Part shown: positions 37,291 through 50,065 of the stretch, piece after piece
How the letters are laid out: each line of letters begins with the position of its first letter
How positions within the stretch are numbered: position 1 is the stretch's first letter
NCBI GenBank assembly: GCA_027186245.1
Contig: CP114482.1
Span: 10,373,209-10,437,208, forward strand
Length of the DNA stretch: 64,000 nucleotides
Source: Coriaria nepalensis
Lineage: Eukaryota > Streptophyta > Magnoliopsida > Cucurbitales > Coriariaceae
Reading direction: 5' to 3'
The notes under the pieces: model-generated
The model's database searches: none
Seen by the model: only the letters and a program-made list of their open reading frames with translations
Told to the model about the DNA's origin: nothing
Program-made: the position numbers and the translations under genes

Positions 37291-40200
37291 TTTTTGCACT
37301 TCAAACATGACTTTCGTTCAGAACTTCCAATTCAACCATTGAAAGCAACTATGCATTTTTTTAGCCTTAAAATCATGTCATTGAGTCTTTTCTAGTCATC
37401 AAATCATTTGAAAGCACTACGAACAAATTCTGTTTCCACTCTTTAAATGAGGCTTTTGTGCGTAACTTGCAATTGATCTATTGAAGCAAATTTTCCCTTG
37501 TTTAGCCTCGAAATCATGTCATTGAGTCTCTTCTAGTAATTAAATCATTTCAAAGCAATTGGAACGAAATTTATTTTTGCACTTGAACCACGACTTTCGT
37601 GCATAATTTGCAATGGATCTTTTGAAGGCAACTAGGCATTTGTATAACCTTAAAACCATGTCATTGAGTCACTTTTAGTCAATAAATCATTCGAAATCAA
37701 TTCAAACGAATTCGATTTTCGCAATTCAAACACGACTTTTGTGCAAAACATGCAATTGATCTATTGAAGGCAATTATGCGTTTGTTTAGCCTTAAAATCA
37801 TGTCATTGAGTCTTCTCTAGTCATTAAATCAATTAAAAGTAATTCGAAAGAATTCTATTTTTTCGCACTACAAACATGACTTTCGTTCAGAACTTCTAAT
37901 TCAACCATTGAAGGCAACTATGCATCTTTTTAGCCTTAAAATCATGTCATTGAGTCTTTTCTAGTCATCAAATCATTTGAAAGCATTACGAACAAATTGT
38001 ATTTCCACTCTTTAAACGAGACTTTTGTGCATAACTTGCAATTGATCTATTGAAACAAATTATCCCTTGTTTAGCCTTGAAATCATGTCATTGAGTCTCT
38101 TCTAGTAATTAAATCATTTCGAAGCAAGTGGAAGAAATTTATTTTTGCACTTGAACCACGACTTTCGTGCATAATTTGCAATTGATCTTTTGAAGGCAAC
38201 TAGGCATTTGTATAGCCTTAAAATCATGTCATTGAGTCACTTTTAGTCAATAAATCATTCGAAATCCATTCAAACGAATTCTATTTTCGCATTTCAAACA
38301 CGACTTTTGTGCAAAACATGCAATTGATCTATTGAAGGCAATTATGTGTTTGTTTAGCCTTAAAATCATGTCATTGAGTCTTCTCTACTCATTAAATCAA
38401 TTAAAAGTAATTCGGAAGAATTCTATTTTTTCGCACTTCAAACATGACTTTCGTTCAGAACTTCCAATTCAACCATTGAAGGCAACTATGCATCTTTTGA
38501 GCCTTAAAAATTATGTCATTGAGTCTTTTTTAGTCATCAAATCATTTGAAAGCAGTACGAACAAATTCTATTTCCACTCTTAAAACGAGAGTTTTGTGCA
38601 TAACTTGCAATTGATCTATTGAAGCAAATTATCCAATGTTTAGCCTTGAAATCATGTCATTGAGTCTCTTCTAGAGATTAAATCATTTCAAAGCAATTTG
38701 AATGTAATCTTTTTTCGCACTTGAACGAATACTTTCGTGCATAATTTGCAATGGATCTTTTGAAGGCAACTAGGCATTTGTATAGCCTTAAAATCATGTC
38801 ATTGAGTCACTTTTAGTCAATAAATCATTCAAAATCAATTCAAACGAATTCTATTTTTGCATTTCAAACACAACTTTTGTGCAAAACATGCAATTGATCT
38901 ATTGAAGGCAATTATGCGTTTGTTTAGCCTTAAAATCATGTCATTGAGTCTTCTCTAGTCATTAAATCAATTAAAAGTAATTGGAAAGAATTCTATTTTT
39001 TCGCACTTCAAACACGACTTTCGTTCAGAACTTCTAATTCAACCATTGAAGGCAACTATGCATCTTTTTAGCCTTAAAATCATGTCATTGAGTCTTTTCT
39101 AGTCATCAAATCATTTGAAAGCATTACGAACAAATTCTTTTTCCACTCTTTAAACGAGACTTTTGTGCATAACTTGCAATTGATCTATTGAAACAAATTA
39201 TACATTGTTTAGCCTTGAAATCATGTCATTGAGTCTCTTCTAGTAATTAAATCATTTCGAAGCAATTGGAAGAAATTTGTTTTTGCACTTGAACCACGAC
39301 TTTCGTGCATAATTTGCAATTGATCTTTTGAAGGCAACTATGCATTTGTATAGCGTTAAAATCATGTCATCGAGTCACTTTTAGTCAGTAAATCATTCGA
39401 AATCAATTCAAACGAATTTTATTTTTGCATTTCAAACACCACTTTTGTGCAAAACATACAATTGATCTATTGAAGGCAATTATGCGTTTGTTTAGCCTTA
39501 AAATCATGTCATTGAGTCTTCTCTAGTCATTAAATTAATTAAATGTAATTCGAAAGAATTCAATTTTTTCGCACTTCAAACATGACTTTCGTCCAGAACT
39601 TCCAATTCAACCATTGAAGGCAACTATGCATCTTTGTAGCCATAAAATCATGTCATTGAGTCTTTTCTAGTCATCAAATCATTTGAAAGCATTACGAACA
39701 AATTCTATTTCCACTCTTTAAACCAGACTTTTGTGCATAACTTGCAATTGATCTGTTCAAGCAAATTATCATTTGTTTATCCTTGAAATTATGTCATTGA
39801 GTCTCTTTTAGTAATTAAATCATTTCAAAGCAAATGGAACAAAATTTATTTTTGCACTTGAACCACGACTTTTGTGCATAATTTGCAACGGATCTTTTGA
39901 AGGCAACTAGGTATTTTTATAGCCTTAAAATGATGTCATTGAGTCACTTTTAGTCAATAAATCATTCGAAATCAATTCAAACGAATTCTATTTTCGCATT
40001 TCAAACACGAATTTTGTGCAAAACATGCAATTGATATATTGAAGGCAATTATGCGTTTGTTTAGCCTTAAAATCATGTCATTGAGTCTTCTCTAGTCATT
40101 AAATCAATTAAAAGTAATTTGAAAGAATTCTATTTTTTCGCACTTCAAATACGACTTTCGTCTGAACTTCCAATTCAACCATTGAAGGCAACTATGCATC

Positions 40201-43200
40201 TTTTTAGCCTTAAAATCATGTCATTGAGTCTTTTCTAGTCATCAAATCATTTGAAAGCATTACGAACAAATTCTATTTTCGCTCTTTAATCGAGACTTTT
40301 GGGCATGACTTGCAATTGATCTGTTCAAGCAAATTATCCTTTGTTTGTCCTTGAAATCATGTCATTGAGTCTCTTTTAGTATTTGATCCATTTCAAAGCA
40401 AATGGAACGAAATTTATTTTTGCACTTGAACGACGACTTTCGTGCATAATTTGGAATGGATCTTTTGAAGGCAACTAGGCATTTGTATAGCCTTAAAATC
40501 ATGTCGTTGAGTCACTTTTAGTCAATAAATCATTCGAAATCAATTCAAACGAATTCTATTTTCGCATTTCAAACACGACTTTAGTGCAAAACATGCAATT
40601 GATCTGTTGAAGGCAATTATGCATTTGTTTAGCCTTAAAATCATGTCATTGAGTCTTCTGTAGTCATTAAATCAATTAAAAGTAATTCGAAAGAATTCTA
40701 TTTTTTCGTGCTACAAACACGACTTTCATTCAGAACTTCCAATTAAACAATTGAAGGCAACTATGCATCTTTTTAGCCTTAAAATCATGTCATTCAGTCT
40801 TTTCCAGTCATCAAATCATTTGAAAGCATTACGAACAAATTCTATTTTCGCTCTTTAAACAAGACTTTTGTTCATAACTTGCAATTGATCAATTCAAGAA
40901 AATTATCCATTGTTTAGCCTCGAAATAATCTCATCGAGTCTCTTCAAGTAATTAAATCATTTCAAATAAATTTAAATGAAATCTTTTTTCGCACCTGAAC
41001 CACGGCTTTTGTGCATAATTTGCAATGGATCTTTTGAAGGCAACTAGGCATTTGTATAGCCTTAAAATCATGTCATTGAGTCACTTTTAGTCAGTAAATC
41101 ATTCGAAATCAATCCAAACGAATTCTATTTTCGCATTTCAAACACAACTTTTGTGCAAAACATGCAATTGATCTATTGAAGGCAATTATGCGTTTGTTTA
41201 GCCTTAAAATAATGTCATTGAGTCTTCTCTGGTCATTAAATCAATTAAAAGTAATTCGAAGGAATTCTATTTTTTCGCACTTCAAACACGACTTTCGTTC
41301 AGAACTTCCAATTCAACCATTGAAGGCAACTATGCATCTTTTTCGCATTAAAATCATGTCATTGAGTCTCTTCTAGTCATCAAATTATTTAAAACCATTA
41401 CGAACAAATTCTATTTTCGCTCTTTAAACGAGACTTTTGCGCATAACTTGCAATTGATCTATTCAAGCAAATTATCCATTGTTTAGCCTTGAAATCATGT
41501 CATCGAGTCTCTTTTAGTAATTAAATCATTTCAAAGCAATTGGAACGAAATCTTTTTTCGCACCTGAACCACGGCTTTTGTACATAATTTGCAATGGATC
41601 TTTTGAAGGCAACTAGGCATTTGTATAGCCTTAAAATCATGTCATTGAGTCACTTTTAGTCAGTAAATCATTCGAAATCAATTCAAACGAATTCTATTTT
41701 CGCATTTCAAACACGACTTTTGTGCAAAACATGCAATTGATCTATTGAAGGCAATTATGTGTTTGTTTAGCCTTAAAATCATGTCATTGAGTCTTCTCTA
41801 GTCATTAAATCAATTAAAAGTAATTCGAAAGAATTCTATTTTTTCGCACTTCAAACACGACTTTCGTTCAGAACTTTCAATTCAATAATTGAAGGCAACT
41901 ATGCATCTTTTTAGCCTTAAAATCATGTCATTGAGTCTCTTCTACTCATCAAATCATTTAAAACCATTACGAACAAATTCTATTTTCGCTATTTAAACGA
42001 GACTTTTGTACATAACTTGCAACTGATCTATTCAAGCAAATTATCCATTGTTTAGCCTTGAAATCATGTCACTGAGTCTCTTTTAGTAATTAAATCATTT
42101 CAAAGAAATTCGAACAAAATCTTTTTTCGCACTCGAACCAATACTTTCATGCATAATTTGCAATGGATCTTTTGAAGGCAATTAGGCATTTGTATAGCCT
42201 TAAAATCATGTTATTGAGCCACTTTTAGTCAGTAAATCATTCGAAATCAATTCAAACGAATTCTATTTGTGCATTTCAAACACGACTTTTGTGCAAATCA
42301 TGCAATTGATCTATTGAAGGCAATTATGCATGTGTCTAGCCTTAAAATCATGTCATTGGGTCTTCTCTAGTCATTAAATCAAGTAAAAGTAATTCGAAAG
42401 ATCTCTATTTTTTCGCGCTACAAACACGACTTTCGTTCTGAACTTCCAATTCAATAATTGAAGGCAACTATGCATATTTTTAGCCTTAAAATCATGTCAT
42501 TGAGTCTCTTCTAGTCATCAAATCATTTGAAAGCATTACGAACAAATTCTATTTTCGCTCTTTAAACGAGACTTTTGTGCATAACTCGCAATTGATCTAT
42601 TTAAGCAAATTATCCTTTGTTTAGCCTTGAAATCATGTCATTGAGTCTCTTTTAGTAATTAAATCATTTCAAAGAAATTCGAACGAAATCTTTTTTCGCA
42701 CTCGAACCAATACTTTCGTGCATAATTTGCCATGGATCTTCTAAATTCAACTATTCATCTTTTTAGCCTTAAAATCATGTCATTGAGTCACTTTTAGTCA
42801 GTAAATCATTCGAAATCAGTTCAGACGAATTCTATTTTCGCATTTCAAACACGACTTTTGTGCAAATCATGCAATTGATCTATTAAAGGCAATTATGCGT
42901 TTGTTTAGCCTTAATATCATGTCATTGAGTCTTCTCTAGTCATTAAATCAATTAAAAGGAATTCAAAAGAATTCTATTTTTTCGCACTTCAAACACGACT
43001 TTCGTTCAGAACTTCCAATTCAACAATTGAAGGCAACTATGCATCTTTTTCGTCTTAAAATCATGTCATTGAGTCTCTTCTAGTCATCAAATCATTTAGA
43101 ACCATTACGAACAAATTCTATTTTCGCTCTTTAAACGAGACTTTTGTGCATAACTTGCAATTGATCTATTCAAGCAAATTATCCATTGTTTAGCCTTGAA

Positions 43201-46088
43201 ATCATGTCATCGAGTCTCTTCTAGTAATTAAATCATTTCAAAGAAATTTAAAAGAAATCTTTTTTCGCACCTGAACCACGGCTTTTGTACATAATTTGCA
43301 ATGGATCTTTTGAAGGCAACTAGGCATTTGTATAGCCTTAAAATCATGTCATTGAGTCACTTTTAGTCAGTAAATCATTCGAAATCAATCCAAACGAATT
43401 CTATTTTCGCATTTCAAACACGACTTTTGTGCAAAACATGCAATTGATCTATTGAAGGCAATTATGCGTTTGTTTAGCCTTAAAATCATGTCATTGAGTC
43501 TTCTCTAGTCATTAAATCAATTAAAAGTAATTCGAAAGAATTCTATTTTTTCGCACTTCAAACACGACTTTCGTTCAGAACCTCCAATTCAAAAATTGAA
43601 GGCAACTATGCATCTTTTTCGCCTTAAAATCATGTCATTGAGTCTCTTCTAGTCATCAAATCATTTCAAACCATTAGGAACAAATTCTATTTTCGCTCTT
43701 TAAACGAGAATTTTGTGCATAACTTGCAATTGATCTATTCAAGCAAATTATCCATTGTTTAGCCTTGAAATCATGTCATTGAGTCTCTTTTAGTAATTAA
43801 ATCATTTCAAAGAAATTTAAACGAAATCTTTTTTCGCACCTGAACCACGGCTTTTGTACAAATTTTGCAATGGATCTTTTGAAGGCAACTAGGCATTTGT
43901 ATAGCCTTAAAATCATGTCATTGAGGCACTTTTAGTCAGTATATCATTCCAAATCAATTCAAACGAATTCTATTTTCGCATTTCAAACACGACTTTAGTG
44001 CAAAACATGCAATTGATCTATTGAAGGCAATTATGCGTTTGTTTAGCCTTAAAATCATGTCATTGAGTCTTCTCTAGTCATTAAATAAATTAAAAGTAAT
44101 TCGAAAGAATTCTATTTTTTCGCACTTCAAACACGACTTTCGTTCAGAACTTTCAATTCAACAATTGAAGGCAACTATGCATCTTTTTAGGCTTAAAATC
44201 ATGTCATTGAGTCTCTTCTACTAATCAAATCATTTAAAACCATTACGAACAACTTCTATTTTCGCTCTTTAAACGAGACTTTTGTACATAACTTGCAATT
44301 GATCTATTCAAGCAAATTATCCGTTGTTTAGCCCTGAAATCATGTCACTGAGTCTCTTTTAGTAATTAAATCATTTCAAAGAAATTCGAACAAAATCTTT
44401 TTTCGCACTCGAACCAATACTTTCGTGCATAATTTGCAATGGATCTTTTGAAGGCAACTAGGCATTTGTATAGCCTTAAAATCATGTTATTGAGCCACTT
44501 TTAGTCAGTAAATCATTCGAAATCAATTCAAACGAATTCTATTTTTGCATTTCAAACACGACTTTTGTGCAAAACATGCAATTGATCTACTGAATGCAAT
44601 TATGCGTTTGTCTAGCCTTAAAATCATGTCATTGAGTCTTCTCTAGTCATTAAATCAATTAAAAGTAATTCGAAAGATCTCTATTTTTTCTCGCTACAAA
44701 CACGACTTTGGTTCTGAACTTCCAATTCAATAATTGAAGGCAACTATGCATATTTTTAGCCTTAAAATCATGTCATTGAGTCTCTTCTAGTCATCAAATC
44801 ATTTGAAAGCATTACGAACAAATACTATTTTCGCTCTTTAAACGAGACTTTTGTGCATAACTCGCAATTGATCTATTTAAGCAAATTATCCTTTGTTTAG
44901 CCTTGAAATCATGTCATTGAGTCTCTTTTAGTAATTAAATCATTTCAAAGAAATTCGAACGAAATCTTTTTTTGCACTCGAACCAATACTTTCGTGCATA
45001 ATTTGCAATGGATCTTCTAAATTCAACTATTCATCTTTTTAGCCTTAAAATCATGTCATTGAGTCACTTTTAGTCAGTAAATCATTCGAAATCAATTCAA
45101 ACGAATTCTATTTTCGCATTTCAAACACGACTTTTGTGCAAATTATGCAATTGATCTATTGAAGGCAATTATGCGTTTGTTTAGCCTTAAAATCATGTCA
45201 TTGAGTCTTCTCTAGTCATTAAATCAATTAAAAGGAATTCGAGAGAATTCTATTTTTTCGCACTTCAAACACGACTTTCGTTCAGAACTTCCAATTCAAC
45301 AATAGAAGGCAACTATGCATCTTTTTCGCCTTAAAATCATGTCATTGAGTCTCTTCTAGTCATCAAATCATTTAGAACCATTACGAACAAATTCTATTTT
45401 CGCTCTTTAAACGAGACTTTTGTGCATAACTTGCAATTGATGTATCCAAGCAAATTATCCATTGTTTAGCCTTGAAATCATGTCATCGAGTCTCTTCTAG
45501 TAATAAAATCATTTCAAAGAAATTTAAACGAAATCTTTTTTCGCACCTGAACCACGGCTTTTGTGCATAATTGGCAATGGATCTTTTGAAGGCAACTAGG
45601 CATTTGTATAGCCTTAAAATCATGTCATTGAGTCACTTTTAGTCTTTAAATCATTCCAAATCAATTCAAACGAATTCTATTTTCGCATTTCAAACACGAC
45701 TTTTGTGCAAAACATGCAATTGATCTATTGAAGGCAATTATGCGTTTGTTTAGCCTTAAAATCATGTCATTGAGTCTTCTCTAGTCATTAAATCAATTAA
45801 AAGTAATTCGAAAGAATTCTATTTTTTCGCACTTCAAACACGACTTTCGTTCAGAACTTTCAATTCAATAATTGAAGGCAACTATGCCTCTTTTTAGCCT
45901 TAAAATCATGTCATTGAGTCTCTTCTACTCATCAAATCATTTCAAACCATTAGGAACAAATTCTATTTTCGCTCTTTAAACGAGACTTTTGTGCATAACT
46001 TGCAATTGATGTATTCAATCAAATTATCCATTGTTTAGCCTTGAAATCATGTCATCGAGTCTCTTCTAGTAATTAAATCATTTCAAAG
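37166..46088 (+). repeat. Segmental block, copy 3
   Basis: Matches copy 1 (18,964-27,885) at an offset of 18,202 bp, becoming 18,203 after the 1-bp indel near 45,592. It matches copy 2 at 10,239 bp. Copy 3 differs from both at shared sites: GAAGGCAAC at 41,886, GCAAATCATGC at 42,294, AACTCGCAATTG at 44,860, CCTGAACCACGG at 45,546 and GGCAACTAGG at 45,591. It is therefore the outgroup. The match ends near 46,088, where the sequence switches to AAAGCAATTCGAACG. Confidence 0.9.
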
Positions 46089-49000
46089 CAATTCGAACGA
46101 AATCTATTTTCGTACTTGAACCACGACTTTCTTGCATAATTTGCATTAGATCTTTTGATGGCAACTATGCATTTGTATTGCCTTAAAATCATGTCATTGA
46201 GTCACTTTTAGTCAATAAATCATTCGAAATCAATTCAAACGAATTCTATTTTCGCATTTCAAACACAACTTTTGTGTAAAACATGCAATTGATCTATTGA
46301 AGGCATTTATGCGTTTGTTTAGCCTTAAAATCATGTCATTGAGTCTTCTCTAGTCATTAAATCAATTAAAAGTAATTCGAAAGAATTCTATATTTTCGCA
46401 CTTCAAACACGACTTTCGTTAAGAACTTTCAATTCAATAATTGAAGGCAACTATGCATCTTTTTAGCCTTAAAATAATGTCATTGAGTCTCTTCTAGTTA
46501 TCATATCATTTGAAAGCATTTTGAACAAATTCTATTTTCGCTCTTCAATCGAGACTTTTGTGCATAACTTGCAATTGATGTTTTCAAGCAAGTTATCCAT
46601 TGTTTAGCCTTGAAATCATGTCATTGAGTCTCTTTTAGTAATTAAATCATTTCAAAGAAATTCGAACGAAATCTTTTTTCGCACTTGAACCAATACTTTC
46701 GTGCATAATTTGCAATGGATCTTTTGAAGGCAACTAGGCATTTGTATAGCCTTAAAATCATGTCATTGAGTCACTTTTAGTCAATAAATCATTCGAAATC
46801 AATTCAAACGAATTCTATTTTCGCATTTCAAACACTACTTTTGTGCAAAACATGCAATTGATCTATTGAAGGCAATTATGCGTTTGTTTAGCCTTCAAAT
46901 CATGTCATTGAGTCTTCTCTAGTCATTAAATCAGTTAAAAGTAATTCGAAAGAATTCTATTTTTTCGCACTTCAAACACGACTTTCGTTCAGAACTTTCA
47001 ATTCTATAATTGAAGGCAACTATGCCTCTTTTTAGCCATAAAATCATGTCATTGAGTCTCTTCTACTCATCAAATCATTTGAAAGAATTTTGAACAAATT
47101 CAATTTTCGCTCTTCAATCGAGACTTTTGTGCATAACTTGCAATTCATGTTTTCAAGCAAATTATCCATTGGTTAGCCCTGAAATCATGTCATTGAGTCT
47201 CTTTTAGTAATTAAATCATTTCAAGAAATTCGAACGAAATCTTTTTTCGCACTTGAACCAATACTTTCGTGCATAATTTGCAATGGATCTTTTGAAGGCA
47301 ACTAGGCATTTGTATAGCCTTAAAATCATGTCATTGAGTCACTTTTAGTCAATAAATCATTCGAAATCAATTGAAAGGAATTCTATTTTCGCATTTCAAA
47401 CACGACTTTTGTGCAAAACATGCAATTGATCTATTGAAGGAAATTATGCGTTTGTTTAGCCTTAAAATCATGTCATTGAGTCTTCTCTAGTCATTAAATC
47501 AATTAAAAGTGATTCGAAAGAATTCTATTTTTTCGCACTTCAAACACGACTTTCGTTCAGAACTTTCAATTCAATAATTGAAGGCAACTATGCATCTTTT
47601 TAGCCTTAAAATCATGTCATTGAGTCTCTTCTAGTCATCAAATCATTTGATAGCATATTGAACAAATTCTATTTTCGCTCTTCCGTCGAGACTTTTGTGC
47701 ATAACTTGCAATTGATGTATCCAAGCAAATTATCCATTGTTTAGCCTTGAAATCATGTCATCGAGTGTCTTCTAGTAATTAAATCATTTCAAAGAAATTT
47801 AAACGAAATCTTTTTTCGCACCTGAACTACGGCTTTTGTGCATAATTTGCAATGGATCTTTTGAAGGCAACTAGGCATTTGTATAGCCTTAAAATCAAGT
47901 CATTGAGTCACTTTTAGTCAGTAAATCATTCGAAATCAATTCAAACTTATTTTACTTTCGCATTTCAAACACGACTTTTGTGCAAAACATGCAATTGATT
48001 TATTGAAGGCAAGTATGCATTTGTTTAGCCTTCAAATCATGTCATTGAGTCTTCTCTAGTCATTAAATCAATTAAAAGTAATTCGAAAGAATTCTATTTT
48101 TTCGCACTTCAAACACGACTTTCGTTCAGAACTTTCAATTCAATAATTGAAGGCAACTATGCCTCTTTTTAGCCTTAAAATCATGTCATTGAGTCTCTTC
48201 TACTCATCAAATCATTTGAAAGAATTTTGAACAAATTCTATTTTCGCTCTTCAATCGAGACTTTTGTGCATAACTTGCAATTGATGTATTCAATCAAATT
48301 ATCCATTGTTTAGCCTTGAAATCATGTCATCGAGTCTCTTCTAGTAATTAAATCATTTCAAAGAAATTTAAACGAAATCTTTTTTCGCACCTGAACTACG
48401 GCTTTTGTGCATAATTTGCAATGGATCTTTTGAAGGCAACTAGGCATTTGTATAGCCTTAAAATCATGTCATTGAGTCACTTTTAGTCAATAAATCATTC
48501 GAAATCAATTCAAACGAATTCTATTTTCGCATTTCAAACACAACTTTTGTGTAAAACATGCAATTGATCTATTGAAGGCAATTATGCGTTTGTTTAGCCT
48601 TAAAATCATGTCATTGAGTCTTCTCTAGTCATTAAATCAATTAAAAGTAATTCGAAAGAATTCTATTTTTTCGCACTTCAAACACGACTTTCGTTCAGAA
48701 CTTTCAATTCAATAATTGAAGGCAACTATGCATCTTTTTAGCCTTAAAATCATGTCATTGAGGCTCTTCTAGTCATCAAATCATTTGAAAGCATATTGAA
48801 CAAATTTTATTTTCGCTCTTCAATCGAGACTTTTGTGCATAACTTGCAATTGATGTTTTCAAGCAAATTATCCATTGTTTAGCCTTGAAATCATGTCATT
48901 GAGTCTCTTTTAGTAATTAAATCATTTCAAAGAAATTCGAACGAAATCTTTTTCCGCACTTGAACCAATACTTTCGTGCATAATTTGCAATGGATCTTTT

Positions 49001-50065
49001 GAAGGCAACTAGGCATTTGTATAGCCTTAAAATCATGTCATTGAGTCACTTTTAGTCAGTAAATCATTCGAAATTAATTCAAACGAATTCTATTTTCGCA
49101 TTTCAAACACGACTTTTGTGCAAAACATGCAATTGATCTATTGAAGGCAATTATGCGTTTGTTTAGCCTTAAAATCATGTCATTGAGTCTTCTCTAGTCA
49201 TTAAATCAATTAAAAGTAATTCGAAAGAATTCTATTTTTTCGCACTTCAAACACGACTTTCGTTCAGAACTTTCAATTCAATAATTGAAGGCAACTATGC
49301 ATCTTTTTAGCCTTAAAATCATGTCATTGAGGCTCTTCTAGTCATCAAATCATTTGAAAGCATATTGAACAAATTTTATTTTCGCTCTTCAATCGAGACT
49401 TTTGTGCATAACTTGCAATTGATGTTTTCAAGCAAATTATCCATTGTTTAGGCTTGAAATCATGTCATTGAGTCTCTTTTAGTAATTAAATCATTTCAAA
49501 GAAATTCGAACGAAATCTTTTTCCGCACTTGAACCAATACTTTCGTGCATAATTTGCAATGGATCTTCTGAAGGCAACTAGGCATTTGTATAGCCTTAAA
49601 ATCATGTCATTGAGTCACTTTTAGTCAGTAAATCATTCGAAATCAATGCAAACGAATTCTATTTTCGCTTTTCAAACACGACTTTTGTGCAAAACATGCA
49701 ATTGATCTATTGAAGGCAATTATGCGTTTGTTTAGCCTTAAAATCATGTCATTGAGTCTTCTCTAGTCCTTAAATCAATTAAAAGTAATTTGAAAGAATT
49801 CTATTTTTTTGCACTTCAAACATGACTTTCGTTCAGAACTTCAAATTCAACCATTGAGGACAACTATGCATTCTTTTAGCCTTAAAATCATGTCATTGAG
49901 TCTCTTCTAGTCATCAAATCATTTGAAAGCAATTCGAACGAATTCTATTTTTGCTCTTTAAACGAGACTTTTGTGCAGAACTTGCAATAGATATATTCAA
50001 GCAAACTATCCATTGTTTAGCCTTGAAATCACGTCATTGAGTCTCTTCTAGAAATTAAATCATTT
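46084..50065 (+). repeat. 3,982-bp super-repeat (seven HORs), copy 1
   Basis: The unit starts in a distinctive B monomer with ATCTATTTTCGTACTTGAAC, CTTTCTTGCATAATTTGC and GATGGCAACTATGC, then runs seven HORs before the same B recurs exactly 3,982 bp later. Other markers are GTTAAGAACTTTC, AACACTACTTTTG, CATTGGTTAGCCC and CTCTTCCGTCGAGAC. The left edge lies near 46,070-46,084. Confidence 0.92.
48703..48720. other. Dyad (hairpin-capable) element in class D, example
   Basis: TTCAATT, a CAAT spacer, then AATTGAA form a perfect 7-bp inverted repeat. It occupies the position where A, B and C have the GATC segment. Most class D copies from about 44 kb onward carry this form. Earlier copies have a 5-bp version (CAATT-CAAC-AATTG) or an alternative (TTCAA-CCA-TTGAA). 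Confidence 0.7.
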
